Shown here piece after piece: positions 47,417 to 55,669 of a stretch of DNA of 64,000 nt. Positions within the stretch are counted from its first letter, which is position 1. Each line of letters begins with the position of its first letter. The notes beneath the pieces were generated by a model, which saw only the letters and a program-made list of their open reading frames with translations, was not told the origin of the DNA and ran no database searches. Made by a program: the position numbers and the translations under genes. The stretch comes from Vampirovibrionales bacterium (GTDB lineage: Bacteria > Cyanobacteriota > Vampirovibrionia > Vampirovibrionales > Vampirovibrionaceae). The DNA lies in contig JAJCZA010000005.1 in the NCBI GenBank assembly GCA_029262635.1, forward strand, positions 618,120 to 682,119, given 5' to 3'.

Positions 47417-48592
47417 ATGCTCCATGGCAACATTAAAAAGACTTTGCGCCTTAACCGAACCATCGGACTGTCGTTTCTTTTCTACGGGCTACTGACCTAT
47501 GGTGCTCATTTGGGCAATCGTTCTTCTTTTTGGCCGGAGTGGCAGGTGTTGATCTGGAGCTTGTTTGCTTTAGGCTTTATTTTTGCCAACGAAATTGGGC
47601 GAGCCAGCCTGAAACAATTTTCAGAAACGGAAGAGGCGATTCCGCTGGAAAAAATCAGCGTGTTTTTACCGATTGTCCTTCTGGCGTACTGTGAATTTAC
47701 CTATTTAATTTCGGGTCAACTCTGGATCATCCTGTTTAGTGTGTTTCCAATTCTCCAGGCCCAGTTGTTTGGTCACTATCAGCTTTCTCGAGGCTTGCTT
47801 TTGACCGGTGTTATCGTTGCGGCGATCCTCACCCCCTTTGGCTATCCTACGGTAACGCTTATGAAGACCATCCCCCTGACCGTACTAATTATTCCGTTTA
47901 TTCTGTCCCTGTTTCATTACGGGGCTTTTATCGCCGCTTTGGTTCGTGTTTCGACGACTCAGGTTTCCCACCTTCAGTCGCTAGCCACAACAGATGCACT
48001 GACCGGGTTGGTCAATCGGCGGCAGTTTAATCACCGACTTCAGTCAGAAATTGCTCGGGCACGTCGGCACCATTCACCCCTAACACTGGCTCTTTTTGAC
48101 ATTGATGACTTCAAGAAAATAAATGATTTCTATGGTCACCCGGTGGGTGATCGTATTTTGAAAGAATTAGGTGCTGTGATTAGCGAGAACCTTCGAGAAT
48201 GTGATATTTCCGCTCGATATGGTGGCGAGGAATTTGCCTTGATCCTGCCTGAAACTCGTCAGGTAGAAGCTTACGAACTCCTTGAACGTCTCCGAAGTCT
48301 GGTCGAACGGAATGTATTCTGTTTGCCAGATAACCCACTTACTATCACCATCAGTGTGGGAGTGGCTCAAATGGATCTAGAACATCATACCGCTTTCGAA
48401 CTGGTAGAACAGGCGGATGCAGCCCTCTATGAAGCTAAGCATCAAGGAAAAAACCGGGTGATCTATGGGGTTATTCCTACTCCGAAAATAACCATTAACA
48501 AGCCTTACGCTTCGGTGACCTTAACGCCGTTGAGAGATGAGCAAGAAAAAGGTGAACAAAAACCTTCGCTCGATTCACCCTTGCATTCGTGA
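47417..48592 (+). CDS. Membrane-bound diguanylate cyclase (GGDEF)
   Basis: A 391-residue protein with about six membrane segments (~15-180) and a C-terminal GGDEF domain (~195-355) that makes cyclic di-GMP from GTP. The active site reads GGEEF (269-273), a functional variant, and the inhibitory site RECD lies five residues upstream (260-263), so product feedback is likely. Other family marks are TDALTGLVNRRQF and FDIDDFKKINDFYGHPVGD. The membrane part resembles no sensor domain that I can name. The C-terminal ~35 residues are a polar tail. Confidence 0.93.
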   Translation: MLHGNIKKTLRLNRTIGLSFLFYGLLTYGAHLGNRSSFWPEWQVLIWSLFALGFIFANEIGRASLKQFSETEEAIPLEKISVFLPIVLLAYCEFTYLISGQLWIILFSVFPILQAQLFGHYQLSRGLLLTGVIVAAILTPFGYPTVTLMKTIPLTVLIIPFILSLFHYGAFIAALVRVSTTQVSHLQSLATTDALTGLVNRRQFNHRLQSEIARARRHHSPLTLALFDIDDFKKINDFYGHPVGDRILKELGAVISENLRECDISARYGGEEFALILPETRQVEAYELLERLRSLVERNVFCLPDNPLTITISVGVAQMDLEHHTAFELVEQADAALYEAKHQGKNRVIYGVIPTPKITINKPYASVTLTPLRDEQEKGEQKPSLDSPLHS

Positions 48593-48604
48593 TAAAACTG
48601 CTTT

Positions 48605-49375
48605 ATGACTTTGTCTTCCCCTCCATCGACCCATGACTCTCAAGAAACGCCCCCGATGCCTGCGACTCAGGGGGGGCATCGAGCACAGGCTGTTTCGGGC
48701 ATGTTTAACCGGATTGCCTCAACCTATGATGTATTGAACGATGTGATGACGCTGGGCCTTCATCGGCATTGGAAGGTTCAGGCTGTCCAGAAGCTTCAGC
48801 TTACTTCGGGGCAAAGCGTACTGGACGTTTGTACGGGTACGGGCGACTTCGCCCGAAACCTGATCCCGCTTGTCGGTGAACAGGGACAGATAACCGGTGT
48901 CGATTTCTCCTCAGAAATGCTGGCGATTGCCGAAAAACGTTTTGGATATCTCGCTAACGTTTGTTTTGAGCAAGGTGATGCGTTAGCGCTTCCCTTTGAA
49001 GACAATCGGTTCGATGGAGCCATTATTGGGTTTGGCTTAAGAAACGTGGAAAGCATTCCTCGCTGTATCTCGGAGATGGCTCGTGTGGTTAAGCCTGGCG
49101 GCTGGGTTGTTAATCTGGACACCTCACCCAAAACTAAAATTCCCGGATTTTGGCCGCTTTTCTCGATGGTCATGCCGGTTATTGGCCATTTAGTATCCAA
49201 TGATGCCAAGGCTTACCGCTATTTAGGACAATCCACCCTTGATTTTCCTCCACCTGAGATCATCGCTGAAACCTTCTTCAAAGCGGGCTTGACTCAAGTT
49301 AAGGTCAGCTCGATGGCCTTTGGTACGGTGGCGATTCAGGCGGGTCAAGTTCCCGGTTCATATAAATCAGGCTAA
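48605..49375 (+). CDS. ubiE: Demethylmenaquinone/ubiquinone C-methyltransferase
   Basis: A 256-residue SAM-dependent methyltransferase of the UbiE/MenG family, which methylates the quinone ring in menaquinone or ubiquinone synthesis. The entry motif MFNRIASTYDVLNDVMTLGL is diagnostic, the SAM site is VLDVCTGTGDFA, and GFGLRNVESIPRCI and MARVVKPGGWVV follow. The first ~30 residues are Pro/Ser-rich and absent in most homologues. The type of quinone cannot be told; menaquinone is likely if the organism is related to Melainabacteria. It overlaps the convergent small gene by 9 bases. Confidence 0.92.
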   Translation: MTLSSPPSTHDSQETPPMPATQGGHRAQAVSGMFNRIASTYDVLNDVMTLGLHRHWKVQAVQKLQLTSGQSVLDVCTGTGDFARNLIPLVGEQGQITGVDFSSEMLAIAEKRFGYLANVCFEQGDALALPFEDNRFDGAIIGFGLRNVESIPRCISEMARVVKPGGWVVNLDTSPKTKIPGFWPLFSMVMPVIGHLVSNDAKAYRYLGQSTLDFPPPEIIAETFFKAGLTQVKVSSMAFGTVAIQAGQVPGSYKSG

Positions 49376-49558
49376 ATAGCTCTTGGTGGATTTTTTGACT
49401 TGTGTGCTTTCTTCTGTTTCTCTCATTTGCCGAAACAGCACATTCTGGCGGCGAAGTTGTTCTTTTTCGTCACCCGTTTTCTTCTCGTCCTTGTCTTTGC
49501 CCAATGCCGAAGCAGCGGCGGAAATCATATTCGCGGTCTGAATGGGATTCATTTCCAT
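49367..49558 (-). CDS. Small hypothetical protein (63 residues)
   Basis: A short frame starting MEMNPIQTANM at 49558, where GAGGT lies about 8 bases upstream; a GTG 15 bases further up is in frame but would overlap that site. The first part (ISAAASALGK) is small and weakly hydrophobic, the rest is highly charged and helical (KDKDEKKTGDEKEQLRRQ). A good extended -10 promoter lies ~70 bases upstream, which supports a real gene. Its 3' end overlaps ubiE by 9 bases. No family is recognised. Confidence 0.55.
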   Translation of the reverse strand: MEMNPIQTANMISAAASALGKDKDEKKTGDEKEQLRRQNVLFRQMRETEESTQVKKSTKSYLA

Positions 49559-49629
49559 AAGTCCATACCTCACAAGGTTGGGTTCGGTGGAATGGGGCTG
49601 ACGGGTGCCATTAAACTAGTATTGTTACA

Positions 49630-49659
49630 ATTATAACATAAAATAACACTATTTTACAA
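49630..49659 (-). promoter_or_regulatory. Extended -10 promoter of the 63-residue gene
   Basis: On the minus strand TTGTAA is followed after 18 bases by TGTTATAAT, a perfect TATAAT with the TGn extension. It would give a leader of about 65 bases. This is the best promoter match I saw in the window. Confidence 0.6.
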
Positions 49660-49679
49660 TATACAAGGATTTTTACTCC

Positions 49680-49691
49680 TAGACCGGTCTA
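49680..49691. promoter_or_regulatory. 12-bp perfect palindrome, possible TetR-type operator
   Basis: TAGACCGGTCTA is a perfect palindrome about 20 bases upstream of the -35 of the small-gene promoter. TAGACC half sites are known from TetR-family operators such as that of NemR, where they are spaced by four bases; here they abut. No regulator gene is adjacent, so this remains a suggestion. Confidence 0.35.
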
Positions 49692-49728
49692 ATATCGAGT
49701 CAATCTTTTTTGTATACTAGGGCTTCAT

Positions 49729-49759
49729 CAATCCGCTTTTTAATTTAAAATGCGGATTG
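49729..49759. other. Hairpin spanning the dppA stop codon
   Basis: CAATCCGC and GCGGATTG form an 8-base perfect stem around a 15-base AT-rich loop that contains the dppA stop codon. On the minus strand no T-run follows, so it is not a classic terminator. It could stabilise the 3' end of the mRNA. Confidence 0.35.
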
Positions 49760-50614
49760 CAAGGGCTTGGCATAGGCGAGAATAGCGTAAGCGGACTGAA
49801 GGGCCTGATAGAGTGTGTGAAAATTAGTGGCTTCGTACTGGATTTGGGTGCCGCTCAGCCTTTGCCAGCCTGGAGCCATTATGGCTGTGTCGGCACAAAG
49901 GCTATTGATAAATGTTAGTTGCAATGTATACGGAGAGTCCAGAGTTAATAGATTCTCGTGCCAAGAGGTTTGTCCTTTTTTGGAAAAAAGAGCTTCTGTT
50001 TGGGCTTGGTAATTGGATAACACGGTTTCTTCCGGGTGGTTTAAAGATGCCGAAAACCCCAGAGCAGACTTGGTACACACTGTTTTTAAATCGGGAATCA
50101 GCTCGGTGATTTCTCGGCAAAACGCGTCATCTCCGCTTGCCAGAATTACGGGTACCTGATGGACGAGACTCGCATACAGGGCGTTAATGCCGCCTTCACC
50201 ATATGATTTACCGTTAATGGACACATCGTATAAAAGGGAGTGAAACGTGTGGCATAAAACGGCTTTTTCTGTTCCTGCTTTGGCGTGATAGCCAATGTAC
50301 ATGGCGCCGTCGAAACTGGCATCCAGTCCAGCGGACATGGCTACTGGCTTCGGTTTACCAGAAAGCAAAGCAACTTGAGGAGCCACATGATCCAGCGAGA
50401 GGTTGGTCATACTCATGTGTGAATCGTTAATAACCACCTGTTCTACACCGGCTTCTAGTGCTGTTGTCGTTACCAAGCGTACCTCTAGCGCCATCTGATC
50501 CACCGCTGCTTCATAGGCAACTAGGTGAAGGGGGTGAGGACTACACTGAAACGGTGAGACCACACCGTTAATGCCTTCAATATCGGCGGAAATATAGAGT
50601 TTTTTTGCCGTCAT
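49745..50614 (-). CDS. dppA: D-aminopeptidase, M55 family (DppA-like)
   Basis: A 289-residue zinc peptidase of the M55 family. The five metal ligands known from Bacillus subtilis DppA are all found at matching spacing: Asp11 and Glu13 (SADIEG), His66 (NDSH), His110 (GYHAKAG) and Glu140 (YGEGG). DppA cleaves D-Ala-D-Ala and other D-amino acid peptides, so a role in recycling cell wall peptides is likely. It lies 10 bases after a YtxH gene and is the last gene of a run of six on this strand. No signal peptide. Confidence 0.92.
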   Translation of the reverse strand: MTAKKLYISADIEGINGVVSPFQCSPHPLHLVAYEAAVDQMALEVRLVTTTALEAGVEQVVINDSHMSMTNLSLDHVAPQVALLSGKPKPVAMSAGLDASFDGAMYIGYHAKAGTEKAVLCHTFHSLLYDVSINGKSYGEGGINALYASLVHQVPVILASGDDAFCREITELIPDLKTVCTKSALGFSASLNHPEETVLSNYQAQTEALFSKKGQTSWHENLLTLDSPYTLQLTFINSLCADTAIMAPGWQRLSGTQIQYEATNFHTLYQALQSAYAILAYAKPLQSAF

Positions 50615-50624
50615 AGACTGAGGT

Positions 50625-50954
50625 CTAAGCTTTACTGGGTGCTTTGTTATCGCTTAAGCTCTGGCGACCCTTTTCCTCCAGTTCTTCGGACAAGGCACAG
50701 GCTTTTTCTTTTAGGGCGGTCGCAGAATCTTTGAGCTGATGCCCCATTTCACCGGCTTTTTCTTTTAAAGCGCCTACTTTCTCGTCCACGGCTTCTCGAA
50801 CGGCTTCGGTCGAGGCCGTACAGCGTTCTTCCATATCTTCACGAATCATGTTGCGGGTCTCTTTACCACTGCGGGGTGCAAACAGCATTCCTGCAAAAGC
50901 ACCCATTGCACCACCGACAACCGCACCGAATAAAAATTTTCCAAAAGATGACAT
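50625..50954 (-). CDS. YtxH domain protein
   Basis: A 109-residue protein with an N-terminal glycine-rich hydrophobic segment and the YtxH signature GAVVGGAMGAFAGMLFAPRS followed by GKETR. After that a long amphipathic helix rich in Lys, Glu and Ala (~40-100) is expected to be extended or coiled. YtxH proteins are stress- and envelope-linked in Gram-positive bacteria, without known biochemistry. It forms a run with a DUF948-like gene and a second YtxH gene. Confidence 0.85.
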   Translation of the reverse strand: MSSFGKFLFGAVVGGAMGAFAGMLFAPRSGKETRNMIREDMEERCTASTEAVREAVDEKVGALKEKAGEMGHQLKDSATALKEKACALSEELEEKGRQSLSDNKAPSKA

Positions 50955-50994
50955 GCGTTCACGCTCCTATTCTGTTATTTATGCATTTTGCTAT

Positions 50995-51366
50995 TTATTT
51001 TTTATCTCGTCGGGCCCAAACTGCTTCCCACATGGCTTTTAAAAAAGTGCCAGCGACACCGCCAAAATTACTCGAGAAGCCTTCAGAAAAACCTTTTAGT
51101 TTTTCGATGCCTTGTCCTGCGGCTACGGCGCCTTTTTCGAGTGTTTCCACACCGGTAACGGCCTTTTCACTTAAAATTTCTGCCCGGCTAGCCACTTGAC
51201 GTAAGTCTTTTAGGGTTGGATACAATTCATACCGGGCCACGGTCCAAAATTCGGACACACCATGCAGGATAAACGCCAGCTTGAACAGAACGATAACCAA
51301 CAGCACGCCGACGGGCATCAATAAAACCCAACTAACGGTGGTTAAGATTTCCAACTGAGATTCCAT
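50995..51366 (-). CDS. DUF948-like membrane protein
   Basis: A 123-residue protein with one N-terminal membrane segment (VSWVLLMPVGVLLVIVLFKLAF, given here only as residues ~12-34) and a helical tail with VARYELYPTLKDLRQVASRA, the pattern of DUF948 proteins, which often neighbour YtxH genes. Near the end a Gly/Ser-rich stretch and AMWEAVWARRDKK follow. It lies between two YtxH genes, 40 and 28 bases away. A structural role at the inner membrane is plausible; nothing more can be said. Confidence 0.65.
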   Translation of the reverse strand: MESQLEILTTVSWVLLMPVGVLLVIVLFKLAFILHGVSEFWTVARYELYPTLKDLRQVASRAEILSEKAVTGVETLEKGAVAAGQGIEKLKGFSEGFSSNFGGVAGTFLKAMWEAVWARRDKK

Positions 51367-51394
51367 GATACGCTCTCTTTCCTACTTCTATCTG

Positions 51395-51727
51395 CTACGG
51401 ATTGTAGTCATTGCCAAGGGCCACCTGTTCTCGCCGACGTGCCTGCGTTAGTCGGCGGGATTTTTTATCTTTTTCCGCTTTTTCCATCTGGCTTTCAATA
51501 TTAATGCGGGTCCGATCAATAAATTTCCGGGTGCTACTGTGGGGTTCCATCTCATCACCCAGTTTTTCCGGCAATGTTTTGACAAAAACTTTGATCTCTT
51601 CCCGGAAAGCAGACCCTTTTTGAGGCGTACATAAGAGTCCGGCAATACCACCCGCAACACCGCCAAGCAACATGCCTAATATAAAGGCAAACAGTCCATC
51701 ATCATTTCCTTTGCTCTCTTGGGCCAT
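51395..51727 (-). CDS. YtxH domain protein (second copy)
   Basis: A 110-residue protein. The frame extends to 51778, but GGGAG lies 7 bases upstream of the ATG at 51727, which starts MAQESKGNDD. The YtxH segment is FILGMLLGGVAGGIAGLLCT followed by PQKGSAFREEI. The C-terminal half is highly charged (MEKAEKDKKSRRLTQARRRE). It differs enough from the 50625 copy to be an old paralogue. It is the first of the YtxH-DUF948-YtxH-dppA run. Confidence 0.8.
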   Translation of the reverse strand: MAQESKGNDDGLFAFILGMLLGGVAGGIAGLLCTPQKGSAFREEIKVFVKTLPEKLGDEMEPHSSTRKFIDRTRINIESQMEKAEKDKKSRRLTQARRREQVALGNDYNP

Positions 51728-51838
51728 GGGCTTTCTCCCTTTTTCCTGACTTATTTTTAAAGCGTATTCAAAACACACATTCAGGTTTCACGCCTAGCTT
51801 AGGGCAAACGGAAGGTAACTTCAAGAGCGCTTCCACTT

Positions 51839-52126
51839 TCAATCCAATGGGGATTTAACAATCTGGTTGAACACAAACAAAGCTAATCGACTTCGCCAGC
51901 CACCGGCCTGAGCGAGCTGATCGGACTGAGCATCCATTTTTTCCAGTTGATGGCGTAAGTTCCGCATCTGAAGGCGGTACTTTTGAATTGCTGGGGTTGC
52001 TTCTACCCGCCAGCCTTCAAACTGTTCTTCAACCCAAAGTAATCTTAGAAACAGCCAAATCAGACCGCCGACGAGAAGACTCTCGGCCAAAATAATAACC
52101 ATCCAGAACCATAGTGTATCGATCAT
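51839..52126 (-). CDS. Small single-pass membrane protein
   Basis: A 95-residue protein with one N-terminal membrane segment (WMVIILAESLLVGGLIWLFL, ~8-27) and a long helix (~30-80, VEEQFEGWRVEATPAIQKYR and onwards) likely to be a coiled coil. Family not recognised; the layout is like that of the DUF948 protein downstream. About 110 bases separate it from the YtxH gene, so it may or may not belong to the same transcript. Confidence 0.65.
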   Translation of the reverse strand: MIDTLWFWMVIILAESLLVGGLIWLFLRLLWVEEQFEGWRVEATPAIQKYRLQMRNLRHQLEKMDAQSDQLAQAGGWRSRLALFVFNQIVKSPLD

Positions 52127-52192
52127 AGGTTTTATTTAATCACATTTTGTCCTGGTTTTAAAGATCTTGTAAAATAGGAAGGGGCGGACGTG

Positions 52193-52657
52193 TCACTTTC
52201 CTTTTTTAGTTAAGGGAGGGCCTGCAAATAGTGCAGGATCAAGTCCTCGCTCTGCGTTTTTCTTTAATCTTGGATCGTCCAGAGGCGTTAGATTGGGCGA
52301 TGATGCGTCCGGCGGTGTTAGAGGCTGAGGGCGCTGAATTTGAGCATGCTTTAGGTATTTATATTCTTGATCTCGAAATTTTTGAGTGCATTTATTGTAT
52401 TTTCGTTTTAACAAACCAATCCGTGGCCGGTAAAAGGGGTGAATGACCTTATTTTTCTGGTTAAGTTTCACGATTTTTAGCCGAATGGGGTCACACTCTT
52501 TTTCCATAGTATCTTCCGCCGGAGGGGTAAAATCTTCCGATTGATCGCTAACCAGCCACCCAAAAGGCCAAAAGGCATAAGCCGCCACAGGGGGAAGGAA
52601 AACGAGTAGCCCTAAAGCACTGACCAACACACTCAATCGTAACGTATTTTTGTTCAT
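52193..52657 (-). CDS. Hypothetical exported protein
   Basis: A 154-residue protein with a signal peptide (LRLSVLVSALGLLVFLPPVA, cleavage likely near AYA, residue ~28). Two cysteines (in KECDPIRLK and YNKCTQKF) could form a disulfide. The mature part is basic in the middle and Pro/Asp-rich at the end. It lies only 4 bases after the GH38 gene, so the two are cotranscribed. Function unknown. Confidence 0.65.
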   Translation of the reverse strand: MNKNTLRLSVLVSALGLLVFLPPVAAYAFWPFGWLVSDQSEDFTPPAEDTMEKECDPIRLKIVKLNQKNKVIHPFYRPRIGLLKRKYNKCTQKFRDQEYKYLKHAQIQRPQPLTPPDASSPNLTPLDDPRLKKNAERGLDPALFAGPPLTKKGK

Positions 52658-52661
52658 ATGC

Positions 52662-55280
52662 TTATTCTACCTGAAAGTGAAGGGTTTTGACTTCATAAGG
52701 TGCGAATCGTAACGGTGAATTTTTCAGATCCAGCGATTCACCGGATTGAATGGTTTCCATAAAATCGGTTTCAACCACATGGGTGTAGTCAAATCCAACC
52801 TGAATTCGGGCGGGTTGAGGTTGAGCGGAAATATTAACCAGCCGGACAATGAGTCCGTGAGAGTCATTATCTGGACACTTAAGGGCGTGACTCACAATAT
52901 CCCGATTATCCCATTGGATGAGTGAGTAGGACTGACTCGTTAGTACTGGTTTCTGACAAGGCAATTTTCCAGAAAACCCAGAGAGGGGTTGATAAAACCG
53001 TTGAGCCATTTCATAGGCAAAGGCTTCGGTGGATTGGCCCGTTTCTCTGGACGATAAGGGTGCCCACGCGAACTCGGCCTCTATTTTTCGATGCGTAAGC
53101 ATGCCTTCAGGCGTCTTAAAGGGAGGTCCGGCTTGAGCGCCTCGAACACCGGTTTGATCACTGGACAATTCTGAAAAAGAACGGAATACCGTCACGCCCA
53201 ATCGGTGGTTTATGACCTCGTACTCGGTCAATCCTTTGGTGAGCCAAAGTTGATCAGGTGTCATTATAAATCTTTGAATAGGGCCGGTGTTGCTTTTTAG
53301 TTCTTTCATAGGAGAGGCTGGAATCTGGCTTATTAGGCAATCACTGGGATCGTAGTTCCGGGTGACTAGCCCAAAGTGGGACTCACACTGAAGCTGTTCC
53401 AGTGGTGAATTTGACAAGAACTGAAGTTGTAGTTTTTGAGCGGTCCCGGCTCCAACCCGGCCTGATAAATGGCCTTGGAGTAACGGCGAATCGGCCCTCA
53501 AAATTAGGGTTAATACCCAGTTCTCAGCTGTGTTTTTGTGGGTGTAGCATACTGAGAGCTGATTTTCTAAGCCTTCTTTCATGGGTTTAATCTGACAGGA
53601 AAGGTGCCACGGTTGATCCTGCTTTGTGCCTTGTTTGGTTGTTCCGGGGCTGCTGCTATAAGAGTCTCCATACTCTGGAAGCATAGCGAGATTAAGCTGC
53701 TGACAGAGACACTCATCCGTTTGTTTGTTAAATAATTGGATCCCTTTTTCCTGAGACGCTTCTACCCGAATCCATTGATTTTCCAGGCCATAAACCTTTT
53801 TTCCCGACAGGTTGTGGTGAAAGTCCTGAACCGGCACCGTGGGTTTTAAATCTTTAACTTTAGTTTTCTTTAGTCGAGTGACGCTGTGCGGTGCCAATTT
53901 ATCTACCCAAAGCCATTCGGGTATGAAACGCTTCTGCGTTCGGTGTGCTTGAGGTACATCTTGGCTGTTCCAGCGGTAATTATCGACAAACGTTTCCCCC
54001 TGTTTGTCAGTTGCATTTCCCGGAAATCCTAAACTGTCGGGATCCAAATCAGACTGTTCCACCACTTTAACTAGCCCGGTATAGGGAGCGTCAGTCGGGT
54101 TTAGAACGACCCATTCTTCTTCCGTGGCGGATTGGGCTAGTTGATGATTCAGGCGAGTGGTGAGGGCATGGGCGATCTGGTTGGCGGCATCAAACCGGAC
54201 TTCGTTTTCTCGATGCACGGCATCCACACTGCATCCGCAAATGCTATCGTGAGGGTGGTTTTGAAGTAGGAGCGTCCAGAGTTTATGCAGTTCGTGTTTG
54301 GGGTAGGGTAATCGCTGGCTTTGCCCTGAAAAATTGAGCCGTTGATTCATGGCAATCTGTTGTTCCAGCTTGGGAAGAGTGGCGTATTCCAACATGCGAT
54401 TGGCCTGTTTCAGATACATTCGAGAAGACCAGACTCCCGGTAATAAAAACGCAACCGAGTTGTCGGTAAGCTCTCCTTCTAGGACCGGTAGGTTCAGTTT
54501 TGCTGTCCGAACTTGTTCGGTCAGCATGCGTAGGTAATCCACCGGGTGGCCAGAGGTGTAACTAAAAATAGTCTTCTTATTGAGTATCTTTTTCCCCTCA
54601 GCCGTAATCGGTCCCAGATGATCACCACCCAGAGGTAGTAGCACCGATTGACTGGCTGATTTAGTGAGGGCTTTTTTCTGCAAATTCAAGAGTGCTGTTA
54701 CGCGTTCATCGTCTGTTAGTTCAGGGTCATGGAGCATGTTTTGAAAATAACCTTCGGCCAAATGGTAGCCCAACACGGCACTTCCATCCCGGCTCTTCCA
54801 GATAAACTCGGAGGTCTCCGGATTAACCCCACGCCAAACCACGGCGGAATCGATGCCAAAGTGCTTTAGGATTAACGGGATGTCTGCCGAGTGGCCAAAG
54901 GTATCGGGTAAATAACCGGTAAATTGATGGCACCCCCAAGCCTGAGCCTCCTCAATACCTCGTTTTAAATTGCGGATCAGACTTTCGCCACTTACCAAAA
55001 ACTCGTCGGGCATCACGTACCATGGGCCAATATTGATTGGCCCGTTTTCGATATAGTGCCTTAACCGCTCTTCGTTTTCGGGTCGAAATTCCAAGTAATC
55101 TGACAGCAAGCTGGTTTGTCCATCTAGCGTAAAACAGGGCAAGATACCGGAATCCAAACGATCTAAAACTTGGTCTACTACGTCGGCCAGTCGAACCTGA
55201 AACGCAGAAAAAGGCTCATACCACTCCCGATCCCAATGGGTGTGGTAATAAATAAAAATAGAGGATTTTGAGTCAGGCAT
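52662..55280 (-). CDS. Glycoside hydrolase family 38 alpha-mannosidase
   Basis: An 872-residue GH38 enzyme that removes alpha-linked mannose. The N-terminal zinc-binding HTHWDREW (His15, Asp17), the nucleophile Asp126 in YLPDTFGHSADIP and the second metal site HPHDSICGCSVD (~342-353) are all intact. A central helical bundle and a large C-terminal beta-sandwich region (~400-872) follow. There is no signal peptide, so it works in the cytoplasm, as the related mannosyl-glycerate hydrolase MngB does. The substrate may be a mannosylated compatible solute or imported glycan. No transporter is adjacent. Confidence 0.92.
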   Translation of the reverse strand: MPDSKSSIFIYYHTHWDREWYEPFSAFQVRLADVVDQVLDRLDSGILPCFTLDGQTSLLSDYLEFRPENEERLRHYIENGPINIGPWYVMPDEFLVSGESLIRNLKRGIEEAQAWGCHQFTGYLPDTFGHSADIPLILKHFGIDSAVVWRGVNPETSEFIWKSRDGSAVLGYHLAEGYFQNMLHDPELTDDERVTALLNLQKKALTKSASQSVLLPLGGDHLGPITAEGKKILNKKTIFSYTSGHPVDYLRMLTEQVRTAKLNLPVLEGELTDNSVAFLLPGVWSSRMYLKQANRMLEYATLPKLEQQIAMNQRLNFSGQSQRLPYPKHELHKLWTLLLQNHPHDSICGCSVDAVHRENEVRFDAANQIAHALTTRLNHQLAQSATEEEWVVLNPTDAPYTGLVKVVEQSDLDPDSLGFPGNATDKQGETFVDNYRWNSQDVPQAHRTQKRFIPEWLWVDKLAPHSVTRLKKTKVKDLKPTVPVQDFHHNLSGKKVYGLENQWIRVEASQEKGIQLFNKQTDECLCQQLNLAMLPEYGDSYSSSPGTTKQGTKQDQPWHLSCQIKPMKEGLENQLSVCYTHKNTAENWVLTLILRADSPLLQGHLSGRVGAGTAQKLQLQFLSNSPLEQLQCESHFGLVTRNYDPSDCLISQIPASPMKELKSNTGPIQRFIMTPDQLWLTKGLTEYEVINHRLGVTVFRSFSELSSDQTGVRGAQAGPPFKTPEGMLTHRKIEAEFAWAPLSSRETGQSTEAFAYEMAQRFYQPLSGFSGKLPCQKPVLTSQSYSLIQWDNRDIVSHALKCPDNDSHGLIVRLVNISAQPQPARIQVGFDYTHVVETDFMETIQSGESLDLKNSPLRFAPYEVKTLHFQVE

Positions 55281-55669
55281 TAACCTGCTTTCCTAAACGG
55301 CTAACATATTCAAATAGATAGAATCAGTTTACTGCAAAGCGACGGGAAATAATCCGATTTGGAACGGTTAGATAAAACTGGATAAATTTTAAGGGTATTG
55401 GCAAGAGCATTAGCGACACAAATTTAAAGTTTTTAAAACTTTTTAGAGCTTTGAGCAATTTTCTCATGGGTTTGGCATTTAATTACAGGAAGTCAGTTTT
55501 TTACAGATTAACAGATTAAACGGAAAGCTAGGTTCATCTCTTCATGCGTTGCACTCCCTTTTCTTACTTACCCCAAGCCGAAACGATCCGACCTCGTCAG
55601 AGGAAGGAAAGACCCAACGATTGGGTATCGTTCGCCTCTTCCTCTGTCTATTTTGGTGAGTCCGACAGT
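55281..55669. other. Intergenic region between GH38 and the next gene
   Basis: AT-rich gap of about 390 bases between divergent genes. It holds a 17-base AT-rich palindrome AAAGTTTTTAAAACTTT (55426-55442) and two adjacent copies of CAGATTAA (55504-55519). No clear -35/-10 pair is seen. The frame of the next gene extends to an ATG at 55544, so part of this stretch may be coding. Confidence 0.35.

Noticed and set aside
55426..55442. AAAGTTTTTAAAACTTT as a terminator
   Set aside because: The stem is nearly all A/T with a one-base centre, and both flanking genes point away from it.
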